Positions 50,161 through 59,329 are shown, counted from the first letter of the stretch. The stretch is DNA of 64,000 bases from DATBSL01 sp964561785 (GCA_964561785.1 CAZLRF010000023.1:1-64000); one strand, 5' to 3'. Notes: generated from the letters alone by a model not told the origin. Program-made: numbers and translations.

Positions 50161-52178
50161 GCGAGCAGCTCCCGCAGCGCGGGGAGGAGCCGTCCCCGCG
50201 GCGAGTACAGGGCCTCGAGCGCCTTCGCGAACGGGACGGGGGTGTCGAGGGCGCCGAGGCGCGTGACCGGCGCGTCCAGCCACTCGAAGGCCTCGCGGCC
50301 CACGGTGGCCGCGATCTCCCCCCCGAACCCGCCGGTCAGCGGCGCCTCGTGCAGGACGAAGCAGCGGCCCGTCCTCGCCACCGACCGCACCACCGTCTCG
50401 ACGTCCCACGGGATCAGGGAGCGCAGGTCGACGACCTCGACCTGCCGGCCCTCGCGCGCGAGCGCCTCGGCCGCCTCGAGGCCCCAGCTCACGCCCACGC
50501 CGTAGGTCACGATCGTGGCGTCCTGGCCCTCGCGGACGACCCGGGCCTTGCCGATCGGCAGGGAGTACCGGCCGGCCGGCACCCGGCCCTTGGCCGAGCG
50601 GTAGAGCAGCTTGTGCTCGAGGTAGAGGACCGGGTTGCCGTCCTCGAACGCGGCGACGAGGAGGCCCTTCGCGTCGTACGGGGTGGCCGGCGCCACCACC
50701 TTGATCCCGGCGACCGCGGTGAACCACGACTCGACGCACTGCGAGTGGAAGGGGCCGGCGCCGGTCCCGCCGCCGATCGGGGCCCGGACGACCAGCGGCA
50801 CCCGCGCGCCCCAGCGCCAGTGGGTCTTGGCCACGTTGTTGACGATCTGGTTGAAGCCGCAGGTGATGAAGTCGCCGAACTGCATCTCGACCATCGGCAC
50901 GTGGCCGGCGAGGGCGAGGCCGAGGGCGCAGCCGATCGCCCCCGACTCGATGATCGGCGTGTTGCGCACGCGCGCCTTCCCGAACTCCTCGACGAACCCC
51001 TCGGTCACCTTGAAGACGCCGCCGTACTCGGCGATGTCCTGCCCGAGGAGGATCACGCGATCGTCCTCGCGCATCACGGTCCGCAGGCCGTCGGTGATCG
51101 CGTCGACGTAGCGCATCTCCCGCGCCTCGGCCTCCTGCCCGGGCGTCGGCGGCCGGGGCGCGAGGAGGGTCGGGGCGAAGACGTCGCCGAGCTTCTCCTC
51201 GACCGTCGAGCGCGGCTCGGGGGCCTCGAGGGCCTCGTCGGCCAGAAGGTCGATGCGGGCCTTGTAGGCGGCGCGGACCGCCGTGAAGTCCTCCTCCGAG
51301 AGGACGCCCTTCTCGAGCAGGAAGGCCTCGAAGCGCCTCACCGGGTCCTTCCTCGCCCACTGCTCGAGCTGGTCCCTCGGGACGTAGTCCGTGCCGGAGG
51401 CTTCCTCGTGGCCGCGCATGCGAAACGTCTTGAACTCGAGCAGCGTGGGCCCCTCGCCCCGGCGGGCCCGCTCCGCCGCGCGACGCACGGCGCGGTGCAC
51501 CGCGACGAGGTCGTTGCCGTCGACCACGAGGCCGGGCATGCCGTAGCCGATCCCGCGGTCGGCGAGGTTGCGGCAGGCGTACTGCTCGTGGGCGGGGGTG
51601 GAGAGGCCCCACTGGTTGTTCTCGATCACGAACACGACCGGCAGCCTCCACACCGCGGCGAGGTTGAGGGCCTCGTGGAAGTCGCCCTCGCTCGTGGCCC
51701 CGTCGCCGGTGAAGGCGGCGGCGACCCGCCGCTCGCCCTTGAGCTGCGCGGCGAGGGCGAGCCCACAGGCCACCGGGAGCATCGCCCCGAGGTGGCTGAT
51801 CATCCCGACGATGCCCTTCTCGAGCGTGCCGAAGTGGAACGTGCGGTCGCGGCCCTTCGTGAAGCCGCCCTCCCGGCCGAGCAGCTGGCGGAACAGCCGG
51901 GGCAGGTGCAGGTCGCGGCCGGTGAAGACCCCGAGGTTGCGGTGCATGGGCAGGACGTAGTCGTCGGGCTCGAGCGCGGTGACGACGCCGGTCGCGATCG
52001 CCTCCTGGCCGATGCCGGAGAACCACTTCGACAGCCGGCCCTGGCGCACGAGGATGAGCATCTTCTCCTCGATCATCCGGGGGAGGAGGAGCGAGCGGTA
52101 CAGCCGCCGCAGCTCCTCGGGCGAGAAGCCTTCGACGAGGCCCCCGGCGGCGGCCCCCTCCGAAGCGGCGTCGCTCAT
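50154..52178 (-). CDS. Fused alpha/beta E1 component of 2-oxoacid dehydrogenase
   Basis: 674 residues. The first ~330 are an E1-alpha: GQEAIATGVVTAL, the thiamine diphosphate motif GDGATSEGDFHEALN ... NNQWGLS near 165-190, and FRMRGHEEASGTDY. From about 355 an E1-beta follows: VDAITDGLRTVMREDDRVILLGQDIAEYGG, QFGDFITCGFNQIVNNVAK and EAPLTGGFGGEIAATV. So both halves of a pyruvate, 2-oxoisovalerate or acetoin-type E1 are joined. No E2 or E3 lies nearby, so the complex partner must be elsewhere. The start ATG lies 5 bases after a weak GAC-rich sequence. Confidence 0.92.
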   Translation of the reverse strand: MSDAASEGAAAGGLVEGFSPEELRRLYRSLLLPRMIEEKMLILVRQGRLSKWFSGIGQEAIATGVVTALEPDDYVLPMHRNLGVFTGRDLHLPRLFRQLLGREGGFTKGRDRTFHFGTLEKGIVGMISHLGAMLPVACGLALAAQLKGERRVAAAFTGDGATSEGDFHEALNLAAVWRLPVVFVIENNQWGLSTPAHEQYACRNLADRGIGYGMPGLVVDGNDLVAVHRAVRRAAERARRGEGPTLLEFKTFRMRGHEEASGTDYVPRDQLEQWARKDPVRRFEAFLLEKGVLSEEDFTAVRAAYKARIDLLADEALEAPEPRSTVEEKLGDVFAPTLLAPRPPTPGQEAEAREMRYVDAITDGLRTVMREDDRVILLGQDIAEYGGVFKVTEGFVEEFGKARVRNTPIIESGAIGCALGLALAGHVPMVEMQFGDFITCGFNQIVNNVAKTHWRWGARVPLVVRAPIGGGTGAGPFHSQCVESWFTAVAGIKVVAPATPYDAKGLLVAAFEDGNPVLYLEHKLLYRSAKGRVPAGRYSLPIGKARVVREGQDATIVTYGVGVSWGLEAAEALAREGRQVEVVDLRSLIPWDVETVVRSVARTGRCFVLHEAPLTGGFGGEIAATVGREAFEWLDAPVTRLGALDTPVPFAKALEALYSPRGRLLPALRELLAY

Positions 52179-52282
52179 GGGTGTCCATTCTCGGCAGCGG
52201 GCGCCGCCGAGGCAAATGGCGCGCCTCGCCCGCGCCGTTTCCCGGTAGACTCCTCGCTCCGGGGCGACGAGCTGGAGGCGCC

Positions 52283-52756
52283 ATGACCGAGCGCGAGATG
52301 CTGCGGCACACGCTGGCGACGCTGGCCTACCGGGGCGGCAAGGCCGTGCGGGGCGTGCCCGACCGATTCGGGGAGTTCCGTCCCGAGGGCTCGCTCCGCA
52401 CGCCGGGGCAGATCCTCGCCCACGTGGGCGACCTCCTCGACTGGACGCTCGAGCTGGCCGAGGGCCGCCACGCGTGGCGCGACTCGGCGCCCCGGCCCTG
52501 GACCGAGGAGGTCGGGCGCTTCTTCGACACCCTCGGCCGGGTCGACGCCCGGCTCGCGTCGGAGGCGCCGCTCGGCGTCAGCGAGGCGCGGATCTTCCAG
52601 GGGCCGATCGCCGACGCCTTCACGCACGTCGGTCAGATCGCCCTCCTGCGGCGCCTGTTCGGCGCGCCGGTGCGCGGGGAGAACTACCTGAGGGCGGACA
52701 TCGTGGCCGGGCGGGTCGGGCCGGACCAGTCGGCCCCGGTACGCGAGTTCGACTGA
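52283..52756 (+). CDS. DinB-like putative metal-dependent hydrolase
   Basis: 157 residues. A four-helix bundle with ILAHVGDLLDWTLELAEG near residue 44, RFFDTLGRVDARL and DAFTHVGQIALLRRLFG near 125, the two His sites of the DinB/YfiT superfamily. The family includes thiol S-transferases and uncharacterised proteins; the substrate is unknown. GGAGGC precedes the ATG by 4 bases; TAGACT lies about 35 bases upstream. Its 3' end overlaps the convergent membrane gene by 73 bases. Confidence 0.8.
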   Translation: MTEREMLRHTLATLAYRGGKAVRGVPDRFGEFRPEGSLRTPGQILAHVGDLLDWTLELAEGRHAWRDSAPRPWTEEVGRFFDTLGRVDARLASEAPLGVSEARIFQGPIADAFTHVGQIALLRRLFGAPVRGENYLRADIVAGRVGPDQSAPVREFD

Positions 52757-53700
52757 CGGGCGAGCGCCAGCGCGAGGAAGGCCGAGAGCGCCACCGCCAC
52801 CGCGAGGGCGACCGCCTTCGCCGCCCGGCCGCGCAGCGAGGCGAGGCCGGCCGCGGTCAGGACGGCCAGAAACGGCAGCGCGGCCAGGAGCCGGCCTGCC
52901 TGGAGCGGCGCCACCCGCCCGGTCGCGACCGCGAGCGCCGCGCCGAGGGCGAAGGGGAGGACGGCGCCAAAGGCAAAGGCCCATCGGGCGGGGCGCTCGA
53001 GCCGGCGCGCGCCGAGGACCATGAGCGCAACCAGGAGGAGCGTGACGGGGAGGACGGCGCGGGCGTGCGCGACCAGGAGGTGGTACTCGAGGCCGAGGAG
53101 GCGAGTGAAGGAGGCCCCGGCGCAGCGCACGACGCCGGACGGGGTCGCCTCCGGGATCCAGGACGGGATGACCCCGAGGTCGAAGGGCGAGCGGGCGAGG
53201 CCGAGCGCCGCGACCCCCGCGGCGGTCGCGAGCGCGGCGGCCGCGGCGAGGCCCGCGTGGCGGCGGCGGTCGGGGCGAAGGGCGAGCCACGCGAGCGGCG
53301 CGAGCGCCGCCGCGGCGGCCGCGGCCACGCCGGCCGTCCACAGGAGGCCGACCGTCGCCCCGAGAGCGAGGACGCTCGGCGTCCCCGTCGCCGGGGCGTA
53401 CGCGGCGAGGGCGAGCGCCAGGAGGACGAGGAAGACGAGCGCGGCCTCCACCCCGGCCTCGCGGCTCGCCAGGACGTGGATCGGCGAGAGGGCGAGGACC
53501 ACTCCCGCCCCGGTCGCGCCCGCGGGGCCGGCGACCGCGCCCCCCACGAGCGCCCCGAGCCCGGCGGAGAGGGTTCCCGCGGCCGCGGAGGGCAGACCCC
53601 GCGCGCCGAGCCCCGGCAGGCGCACCGCGGCGGCGAGCAGCGTCGCGCCGGCGGCCGCGAGGAGGACGGCGCGATGGGATCGCTCGGGAGGCCGCCTCAC
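52684..53700 (-). CDS. Membrane protein of unknown function (GT39-like fold possible)
   Basis: 338 residues with eight or so hydrophobic helices, starting LLAAAGATLLAAAVRLPGLGARGLPS and containing SAGLGALVGGAVAGPAGATG, LALSPIHVLASREAGVEAALVFLVLLALA and PARWAFAFGAVLPFALGAALAVATG. 'SPIHVLASREAG' resembles the acidic/His periplasmic loop of GT39-type proteins, but no family can be stated. GTG at 53700 overlaps the esterase gene's stop as GTGA. The overlap with the convergent DinB gene reaches 73 bases. Confidence 0.55.
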   Translation of the reverse strand: MRRPPERSHRAVLLAAAGATLLAAAVRLPGLGARGLPSAAAGTLSAGLGALVGGAVAGPAGATGAGVVLALSPIHVLASREAGVEAALVFLVLLALALAAYAPATGTPSVLALGATVGLLWTAGVAAAAAAALAPLAWLALRPDRRRHAGLAAAAALATAAGVAALGLARSPFDLGVIPSWIPEATPSGVVRCAGASFTRLLGLEYHLLVAHARAVLPVTLLLVALMVLGARRLERPARWAFAFGAVLPFALGAALAVATGRVAPLQAGRLLAALPFLAVLTAAGLASLRGRAAKAVALAVAVALSAFLALALARQSNSRTGADWSGPTRPATMSALR

Positions 53701-54653
53701 GGGCCCGACGGCACCGCCGGCGCCGTCGCGGGCGCGCCCTGCGGCGGGAAGAGGAACTCGAGCACCTCCGGCATCCGCTTCGCCCACGCCGTCTCGTCGT
53801 GGACCGCGCCCTCGGCCTCGACGTGGCGCAGGTCCACGCCCTCGCGCCAGCCCTTGCGCACGAGAGCGTCGCGCAGCGCCCGCGAGTCGGACACGGCCGA
53901 GGAGCCCTCGCGCGTGCCGATGTCGGACGAGATGCGGGAGTCGGGCTTCGCGGAGAGCGCGTCGACGAAGCGCACGAGGAAGCGGTCGTCGACCCAGACC
54001 GAGGTCGACAACGCGGCGATGCGCGAGAAGACCTCGGGGTGCGCGAGGCCGGCGTGGAGGGCGAGGACGCCGCCGAAGGAGGAGCCCCCGATGCCCGTGG
54101 ACTCGCGCCCCGGCCGCGTCCGGTACCTCCGGTCGATCCAGGGCTTGAGCTCCTCGACCAGCATCCGCTCGTAGAGGGCGGCCCCGCCCCCGTCGCCGAC
54201 CCGACGGTCGCGCGTGGGCAGGTACTCGAACGCGCGCCGGTCGCCGCCGTTGTCGACCGCGACCACGATCAGGGGCTCGATGCGGCCCTCCGTCGAGAGC
54301 CGCTCGACCGCCTCGTCCACCTCCCACTCCTTGCCGGCGAGGAAGGCCGTCGCCCCGTCGAACACGTTCTGCCCGTCCTGGAGGTAGAGGACGGGGAAGC
54401 GCCGCTCGGGCTCGCGCGCGTAGTGGGGCGGGAGGTAGACCCACACGCGGCGGGTGGTCCCGAGGACCTCCGAGCGGAAGTCGGGATGGCGCTCCACCGT
54501 GCCCGTGAGGGTGTGTACGAGACGGAGCCAGGCGTCGCGTTCGCGGTCGCGCCAGGCCTGGAGCCGGAGGCCGGCCATCGTCGCGACGACGAGGAGGAGG
54601 GAGAAGACGAGGCATCCCAGGGCGCGGCGGGCCGGTCGGGCGGGGGATCTCAT
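53697..54653 (-). CDS. Alpha/beta-hydrolase putative esterase
   Basis: 318 residues with an N-terminal membrane anchor or signal (ALGCLVFSLLLVVATMAGL). The esterase-D/enterochelin-esterase-like domain has RRVWVYLPPHYAREPERRFPVLYLQDGQNVF, nucleophile Ser in GIGGSSFGGVLALH near residue 190, and HDETAWAKRMPEVLEFLF near the end with the catalytic His. Probably a carbohydrate esterase or siderophore-type esterase. The ATG at 54653 lies directly after GAGAGTGCCTCG. It is divergent from the sodium symporter. Confidence 0.8.
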   Translation of the reverse strand: MRSPARPARRALGCLVFSLLLVVATMAGLRLQAWRDRERDAWLRLVHTLTGTVERHPDFRSEVLGTTRRVWVYLPPHYAREPERRFPVLYLQDGQNVFDGATAFLAGKEWEVDEAVERLSTEGRIEPLIVVAVDNGGDRRAFEYLPTRDRRVGDGGGAALYERMLVEELKPWIDRRYRTRPGRESTGIGGSSFGGVLALHAGLAHPEVFSRIAALSTSVWVDDRFLVRFVDALSAKPDSRISSDIGTREGSSAVSDSRALRDALVRKGWREGVDLRHVEAEGAVHDETAWAKRMPEVLEFLFPPQGAPATAPAVPSGP

Positions 54654-54737
54654 CGAGGCACTCTCTCGATCGCGTGGGCGCGACAACCCGGCGAGGGTAA
54701 CATGGCGCCGCCGGGCGGACCGCCCGGCGGAGGCGGG

Positions 54738-56348
54738 ATGCAACCCCTCGACTGGCTCGTCGTCGCCGCCTACTTCGTGCTCGTCCTCGGGGTCGCCGCG
54801 TGGGTGACCGCGCGCGATCGCGGCGTGCGCACGACCTCGGAGGGCTACTTCCTCGCCGGCCGGCATGCCGGCTGGTGGGTGATCGGGGCCTCACTCTTCG
54901 CCGCCAACATCGGCTCGGAGCACCTGGTGGGTCTCGCCGGCACCGGGGCGGCGTCGGGGGTCGCGGTCGGCCACTTCGAGGTGGCCGCGTCCTGGATCCT
55001 GCTCGTCCTCGGCTGGGTCTTCGTGCCGTTCTACCTGAGGAACGGCGTCTTCACGATGCCGGAGTTCCTCGAGCGACGCTACTCGCCCGCCGCGCGGTGG
55101 TACCTCGCCCTCGTCTCGATCGCGGCGTACGTTCTCACGAAGATCTCCGTCACGATCGCCGCCGGCGGCATCGTTTTCGAGACCATCATGGGGGTCGACT
55201 TCTGGACGGGCGCGCTCGCGGTCGTGCTCCTGACCGGCCTCTACACGGTGCTCGGCGGGCTCAAGGCGGTCCTCTACACCGACGTCCTGCAGGTCTTCGT
55301 GATCGTCGCGGGCTCCCTCGCGACGACGCTCGTCGGCCTGCGGGAGCTCGGGGGGTGGGACGCGATGCGGGAGATCGCCGGCCCGGACCGCATGAGCATG
55401 TGGAAGGCGGCCTCTCACCCCGACTTCCCGTGGACCGGGATCCTCCTCGGCGTGCCGATCCTCGGCGTGTGGTACTGGTGCACCGACCAGTTCATCGTGC
55501 AGCGGGTGCTCTCGGCGCGGGACGTCGACCACGCGCGCGGCGGGGCGATCTTCGGCGGCTTCCTCAAGGTCCTGCCGCTCTTCCTGTTCGTGATCCCCGG
55601 CGTCGTGGCCCACGGCCTCGCCCAGCAGGGCCGCCTCGTCCTCGAGCAGCCCGACCGCGCGCTGCCGACGCTCGTGGTCGCGCTGCTCCCCGTCGGCTTC
55701 CGGGGCCTCGTGGTGGCGGGCCTCCTCGCCGCGCTCACCAGCTCCCTCGCCAGCGTGTTCAACTCCTGCTCCACCCTCGTCACGATGGACGTCTACCGCA
55801 AGCTCCGGCCGGCGGCGCCCGAGCGGACCCTCGTCCGCGTGGGGCAGCTCACCACGGTCGGCCTCGTCGGCCTCGGGCTCCTGTGGATCCCCTTCATGAA
55901 GCTCATCTCGGCGCAGATCTACCAGTACCTGCAGAGCGTGCAGGCCTACGTCGCGCCCCCGATCACCGCGGTCTTCGTCTTCGGCATCCTCTGGCGGCGC
56001 GCGAGCTCCGCGGGGGCGCTCTCCGCCCTCGGGACGGGCTTCGTCGCCGGGCTCGCGCGGCTCGTCCTCGAGCTGAACAGGTCACGCCTCGGGCCCGGGA
56101 TCGTCCTCGACCTCGTCTCGATGAGCTTCCTGCACTTCGCGGTCGCGCTCTTCGTCCTCTGCTCGGCGGTGCTCGTGGCGGTGAGCCTCCTGACCCCGGC
56201 CCCCGCGGACGAGAGCGTCCGGGGCCTGACGTTCGGCGGCGACGCAGGGACGGCCGTCGAGCCCCGCAGTCCCCACTTCGCCCTCAACGCAGTCCTGTCG
56301 CTCCTGCTGATCGCGACGGTCGCCGCCGTGTGGCTGTCCTTCCGGTGA
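54738..56348 (+). CDS. Sodium:solute symporter family protein
   Basis: 536 residues with about 13 membrane helices. LDWLVVAAYFVLVLGVAAWV opens the fold; EGYFLAGRHAGWWVIGASLFAANIGSEHLVGLAG is the family's TM1-TM2 signature; GGLKAVLYTDVLQVFVIVAG and VGFRGLVVAGLLAALTSSLASVFNS are the core sodium and substrate-site segments. The ATG at 54738 has GGAGG 4 bases ahead; an ATG at 54702 adds 12 Gly/Pro residues. The closest known members include SGLT/SSS sugar transporters. Neighbour of the UroD-like gene, which follows by 16 bases. Confidence 0.88.
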   Translation: MQPLDWLVVAAYFVLVLGVAAWVTARDRGVRTTSEGYFLAGRHAGWWVIGASLFAANIGSEHLVGLAGTGAASGVAVGHFEVAASWILLVLGWVFVPFYLRNGVFTMPEFLERRYSPAARWYLALVSIAAYVLTKISVTIAAGGIVFETIMGVDFWTGALAVVLLTGLYTVLGGLKAVLYTDVLQVFVIVAGSLATTLVGLRELGGWDAMREIAGPDRMSMWKAASHPDFPWTGILLGVPILGVWYWCTDQFIVQRVLSARDVDHARGGAIFGGFLKVLPLFLFVIPGVVAHGLAQQGRLVLEQPDRALPTLVVALLPVGFRGLVVAGLLAALTSSLASVFNSCSTLVTMDVYRKLRPAAPERTLVRVGQLTTVGLVGLGLLWIPFMKLISAQIYQYLQSVQAYVAPPITAVFVFGILWRRASSAGALSALGTGFVAGLARLVLELNRSRLGPGIVLDLVSMSFLHFAVALFVLCSAVLVAVSLLTPAPADESVRGLTFGGDAGTAVEPRSPHFALNAVLSLLLIATVAAVWLSFR

Positions 56349-56364
56349 GCCTGCGGAGGCCTCG

Positions 56365-57390
56365 ATGAACGGCCATCAGCGCGTCGCAGCGGCCTTGCGG
56401 GGCGAGCGGCCCGACCGCGTCCCCGTGATGCTGCACAACTTCATGATGGCGGCCCGCGAGGCCGGGCACACGATGAGGGCGTTCAGGGAGGACCCGCGAA
56501 AGATCGCCGACAGCTTCGTCCGGGCCGTCGAGACCTACGGCTACGACGGCGTCCTCGTGGACGTGGACACGGCCACCCTGGCCGGGGCCCTCGGGGTGCC
56601 GGTCGAGACGCCGGAGGACGAGCCGGCCCTCGCCCACGGGGCGCGCCTCTCGAGCCTCGACGAGGTCGACGACCTCCCTCCGCCCGACGTCTGCCGCGAC
56701 CCCCGGGTGCAGGCCTGGCTGGAGGGCGTGCGGATCCTCGTGCGGGAGATCGGCGGCGAGGTGTTCGTCCGCGGCAACTGCGACCAGGCGCCCTTCTCTC
56801 TCGCCTCGATGATGCGCGGCGCCGCCGACTGGATGATGGACCTCATGGACGAGGAGAGCCGCGAGCGCGCCGAGCGGCTTCTCGACCACTGCGCCGAGGC
56901 GGGCCTCCAGTTCCTCCGGCTCATGGCCGGGACCGGCGCGCACATGGTGTCGAGCGGGGACAGCCCGGCCGGGCCCGACCTCGTCTCGCCCCGGGTCTAC
57001 CGGACGTTCGCCCTCCCGTGGGAGAAGCGCCTCGTGGACGAGGCGCACCGGCTCGGGCTCCCGTACGCGCTCCACGTCTGCGGGAGCACGGACCGCATCC
57101 TCGACGACATGCTGGCGACCGGCGCAAACGCGCTCGAGCTCGACCACAAGACCGACCTGCGCCTCGCCCACGACCGATTGAAGGACCGGGCCGTCTTCAT
57201 CGGCAACCTCGACCCGAGCGGCGTCCTCGCCCTGGGAACCCCCGAACTCGTCGAGGCGAAGACCCGCGAGCTGTGCGCGGTGTTCGCCGACACGCCGCGG
57301 TTCATCCTGAACGCGGGCTGCGCGATCCCGGCCACGACGCCGAGCGAGAACGTCCGGGCGATGGTGCGAGCGGCGCGACAGGTCGAGTGA
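56365..57390 (+). CDS. Uroporphyrinogen decarboxylase-family protein (methyltransferase-like)
   Basis: 341 residues. The UroD/MtaA fold: MNGHQRVAAALRGERPDRVPV at the start, FVRAVETYGYDGVLVDVDTAT, ALHVCGSTDRILDDMLATGAN near residue 235 with a zinc-type HVCG, and the C-terminal LNAGCAIPATTPSENVRAM near 320 with a further Cys. These residues match corrinoid:coenzyme M or other methyl transfer proteins rather than the heme-pathway HemE. The substrate is unknown and no corrinoid protein is in the window. It lies 16 bases after the symporter, likely one transcript. Confidence 0.83.
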   Translation: MNGHQRVAAALRGERPDRVPVMLHNFMMAAREAGHTMRAFREDPRKIADSFVRAVETYGYDGVLVDVDTATLAGALGVPVETPEDEPALAHGARLSSLDEVDDLPPPDVCRDPRVQAWLEGVRILVREIGGEVFVRGNCDQAPFSLASMMRGAADWMMDLMDEESRERAERLLDHCAEAGLQFLRLMAGTGAHMVSSGDSPAGPDLVSPRVYRTFALPWEKRLVDEAHRLGLPYALHVCGSTDRILDDMLATGANALELDHKTDLRLAHDRLKDRAVFIGNLDPSGVLALGTPELVEAKTRELCAVFADTPRFILNAGCAIPATTPSENVRAMVRAARQVE

Positions 57391-57477
57391 GGGTCGCGAG
57401 CCGACCCGCGGGTAATCGGTTTCCGCGCAGCGATGGCACGAACGCGACGCTTCACAGGCCGCGATGCGTGTTTTCTC

Positions 57478-57506
57478 TTGACGCGCCGCCCGGACCGTTC
57501 TACAAG
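57478..57506 (+). promoter_or_regulatory. Promoter before the sialidase-like gene
   Basis: TTGACG (57478-57483) and TACAAG (57501-57506), spacing 17. The predicted start is near 57513, giving a 60-base leader. Confidence 0.5.
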
Positions 57507-57572
57507 CGATCGAGGTCGCTCCCCCCTCGGCGGCCGGCTCCGATCAGAACTCATTCAGGGTCCGAGGTCGCC

Positions 57573-59288
57573 ATGCACGCGCGATTGTCGCTTGCTCTCG
57601 TCGTCGGTGGCGTGTTTTCGCTCGAGGCCTTCCCTGCGGCCGCGCAGGTACGTCTGTCTCTCCCCGCGCCTCTGCAGGAGACGCTCTCGTGGCGAGAGGA
57701 TCCCGAGTTCGTTCTGCGGGGATTCGAGGTCCGCGTCCGGGGCGGCCGCCTCCCGCGAGCCTTCGCAGCGGCGATCGCCCGGCGCGGCTCGGCAGAGTCG
57801 ACCGGTGCGCCCGGCCCGGCCGGGGTGATGCGCCGCAGGAGGCCGGGCACCGGGGACGTGCCGATTGCCGCCGACCCCTTACGGATCGAGGTGCGGCCGA
57901 GCCTCGTCACGAGCCCGCGCCGACCGGACGGCCTGGTCATGGCCTACCTCGATGGCTCCGACTGCCGGGTCCGGCGGAGCTCCGATCGTGAGGGGCGCTG
58001 GTCCGAGCCCGTGCGGCTGCCCACCCTCTCCGAGAAGAGCGTGTGCGGGACTCCGGCCCTCGCCTACTCGCACGAGGGGCGCGACCTCTACGCGGCGTAC
58101 CAGGACCTGCGGGTGATCACCACGCTGCTGGCCCCGGACGGATCCCGGATCCGCCAGGACAACGAGACCGACATCGTGGTCGCGCGCTCGAGCGACGACG
58201 GGCGAACCTGGACGCCGCCCGTGCCGGCCCTGGATGCGCCCCCCCTGACGGTCTGGTACGACTGTCCGGGCGGCGTCCTTGAGGCCTGCGTTCCCCGGGA
58301 CTTCATTCTCGGCGCCTCGTACGAACGCCCGTCGATCGCCGCCGGGGGGGACGGCTCGGACGGCTCCGGGGTCTACGTGGCGGCCACGCGCGTCCCCAAC
58401 ATCGACATCGACGGTACGCAGCCGCCGACGATCGTAGAGCTGGCACGATCCCAGACCCGCGGCATGAGCTGGAGCCCGCCCCTCGCTCTCGACGAGGGTC
58501 GTCCGGCGGGACCCGGCACCCTGGTGCTCACCCAGGGCCCCCGGGTGGCCACGGGTCCGCGGGGCGAGGTTCTCGTGGCGTGGTACCACTCGGCGGAGGA
58601 CGGCCCGAGGTTCGGCACGTTCGAGATCCGGACCCGGCGATCCGGGAGTCGTGGCCAGACGTGGGGTCCCATCGTCGTCGCCGCCGCCAGCGAGCGGGAG
58701 ACGGGCGAGGTCCTGGGGCCGGCGCCCTTCACCCGGAGGTGGTTCACCTCGATGTTCCCGTCGGCGCTGATCGACCGCCAGGGGCGGGCCCACCTCGTCT
58801 ACACGCAGGACCCCGAGCCCTTCGCGGCGACCGCAGAGCAGGGGGACATCCGCCACGTGAGCAGCTCGGGAGCGCCCTACACCGAGTGGTCGGAGCCCGT
58901 GACCGTGAACGACGACGGCCTGGGCCGCGCGCAGGGCTTTCCCAGCCTCGCCACGAGGAGGCAGGGGCGAGTTTCCGTGGTGGAAGTGGTGTGGGAGGAC
59001 ACGCGGCTCGCCCCGGGCTCCGCGCCGGGTCTGACGCCCCTCCAGGCAGGGGTGTCGCGCTACGACGTCTTCCACGCCCGGCTCGTCCCGGCGTCGGGGA
59101 TGGGGTGGTCGGCGAACCGGCGGGTCTCCGACGTGTCGTCGGCCCAGAACGGGGCCAGCACCAACGACCGGACGGGGATCGCCGCGAGCGACTTCGGCGT
59201 CGTGTTCGCGGTGTGGTCCGACCGACGCGGGAAGGCGGGGCCGACCGATCCCGGTGACGACCTCTACGGCAGCCGCATCCTGCCGTAG
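57573..59288 (+). CDS. Secreted sialidase/BNR-repeat protein
   Basis: 571 residues: signal peptide (MHARLSLALVVGGVFSLEAF, cleavage near AAA/Q), then a six-bladed propeller with Asp-box motifs S-x-D-x-G-x-x-W: VARSSDDGRTWTPP near residue 205, ARSQTRGMSWSPP near 292, RRSGSRGQTWGP near 350. The upstream RRSSDREGRWSEP is a degenerate copy. No clear sialidase Arg triad is visible, so binding or another glycan hydrolase activity is possible. No ribosome-binding site close to the ATG. It converges with the PqqD gene. Confidence 0.78.
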   Translation: MHARLSLALVVGGVFSLEAFPAAAQVRLSLPAPLQETLSWREDPEFVLRGFEVRVRGGRLPRAFAAAIARRGSAESTGAPGPAGVMRRRRPGTGDVPIAADPLRIEVRPSLVTSPRRPDGLVMAYLDGSDCRVRRSSDREGRWSEPVRLPTLSEKSVCGTPALAYSHEGRDLYAAYQDLRVITTLLAPDGSRIRQDNETDIVVARSSDDGRTWTPPVPALDAPPLTVWYDCPGGVLEACVPRDFILGASYERPSIAAGGDGSDGSGVYVAATRVPNIDIDGTQPPTIVELARSQTRGMSWSPPLALDEGRPAGPGTLVLTQGPRVATGPRGEVLVAWYHSAEDGPRFGTFEIRTRRSGSRGQTWGPIVVAAASERETGEVLGPAPFTRRWFTSMFPSALIDRQGRAHLVYTQDPEPFAATAEQGDIRHVSSSGAPYTEWSEPVTVNDDGLGRAQGFPSLATRRQGRVSVVEVVWEDTRLAPGSAPGLTPLQAGVSRYDVFHARLVPASGMGWSANRRVSDVSSAQNGASTNDRTGIAASDFGVVFAVWSDRRGKAGPTDPGDDLYGSRILP

Positions 59289-59300
59289 CTCAGCTGGCGT

Positions 59301-59327
59301 GCCCGCCGCGGAAACGGGGGGGCGGGC
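59301..59327. terminator. Hairpin between convergent genes
   Basis: GCCCGCC (59301-59307) pairs with GGCGGGC (59321-59327) around a 13-base loop. It sits between the stop of the sialidase-like gene and the stop of the PqqD gene. There is no T-run, so it is only a weak bidirectional terminator candidate. Confidence 0.3.
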
Positions 59328-59329
59328 GG

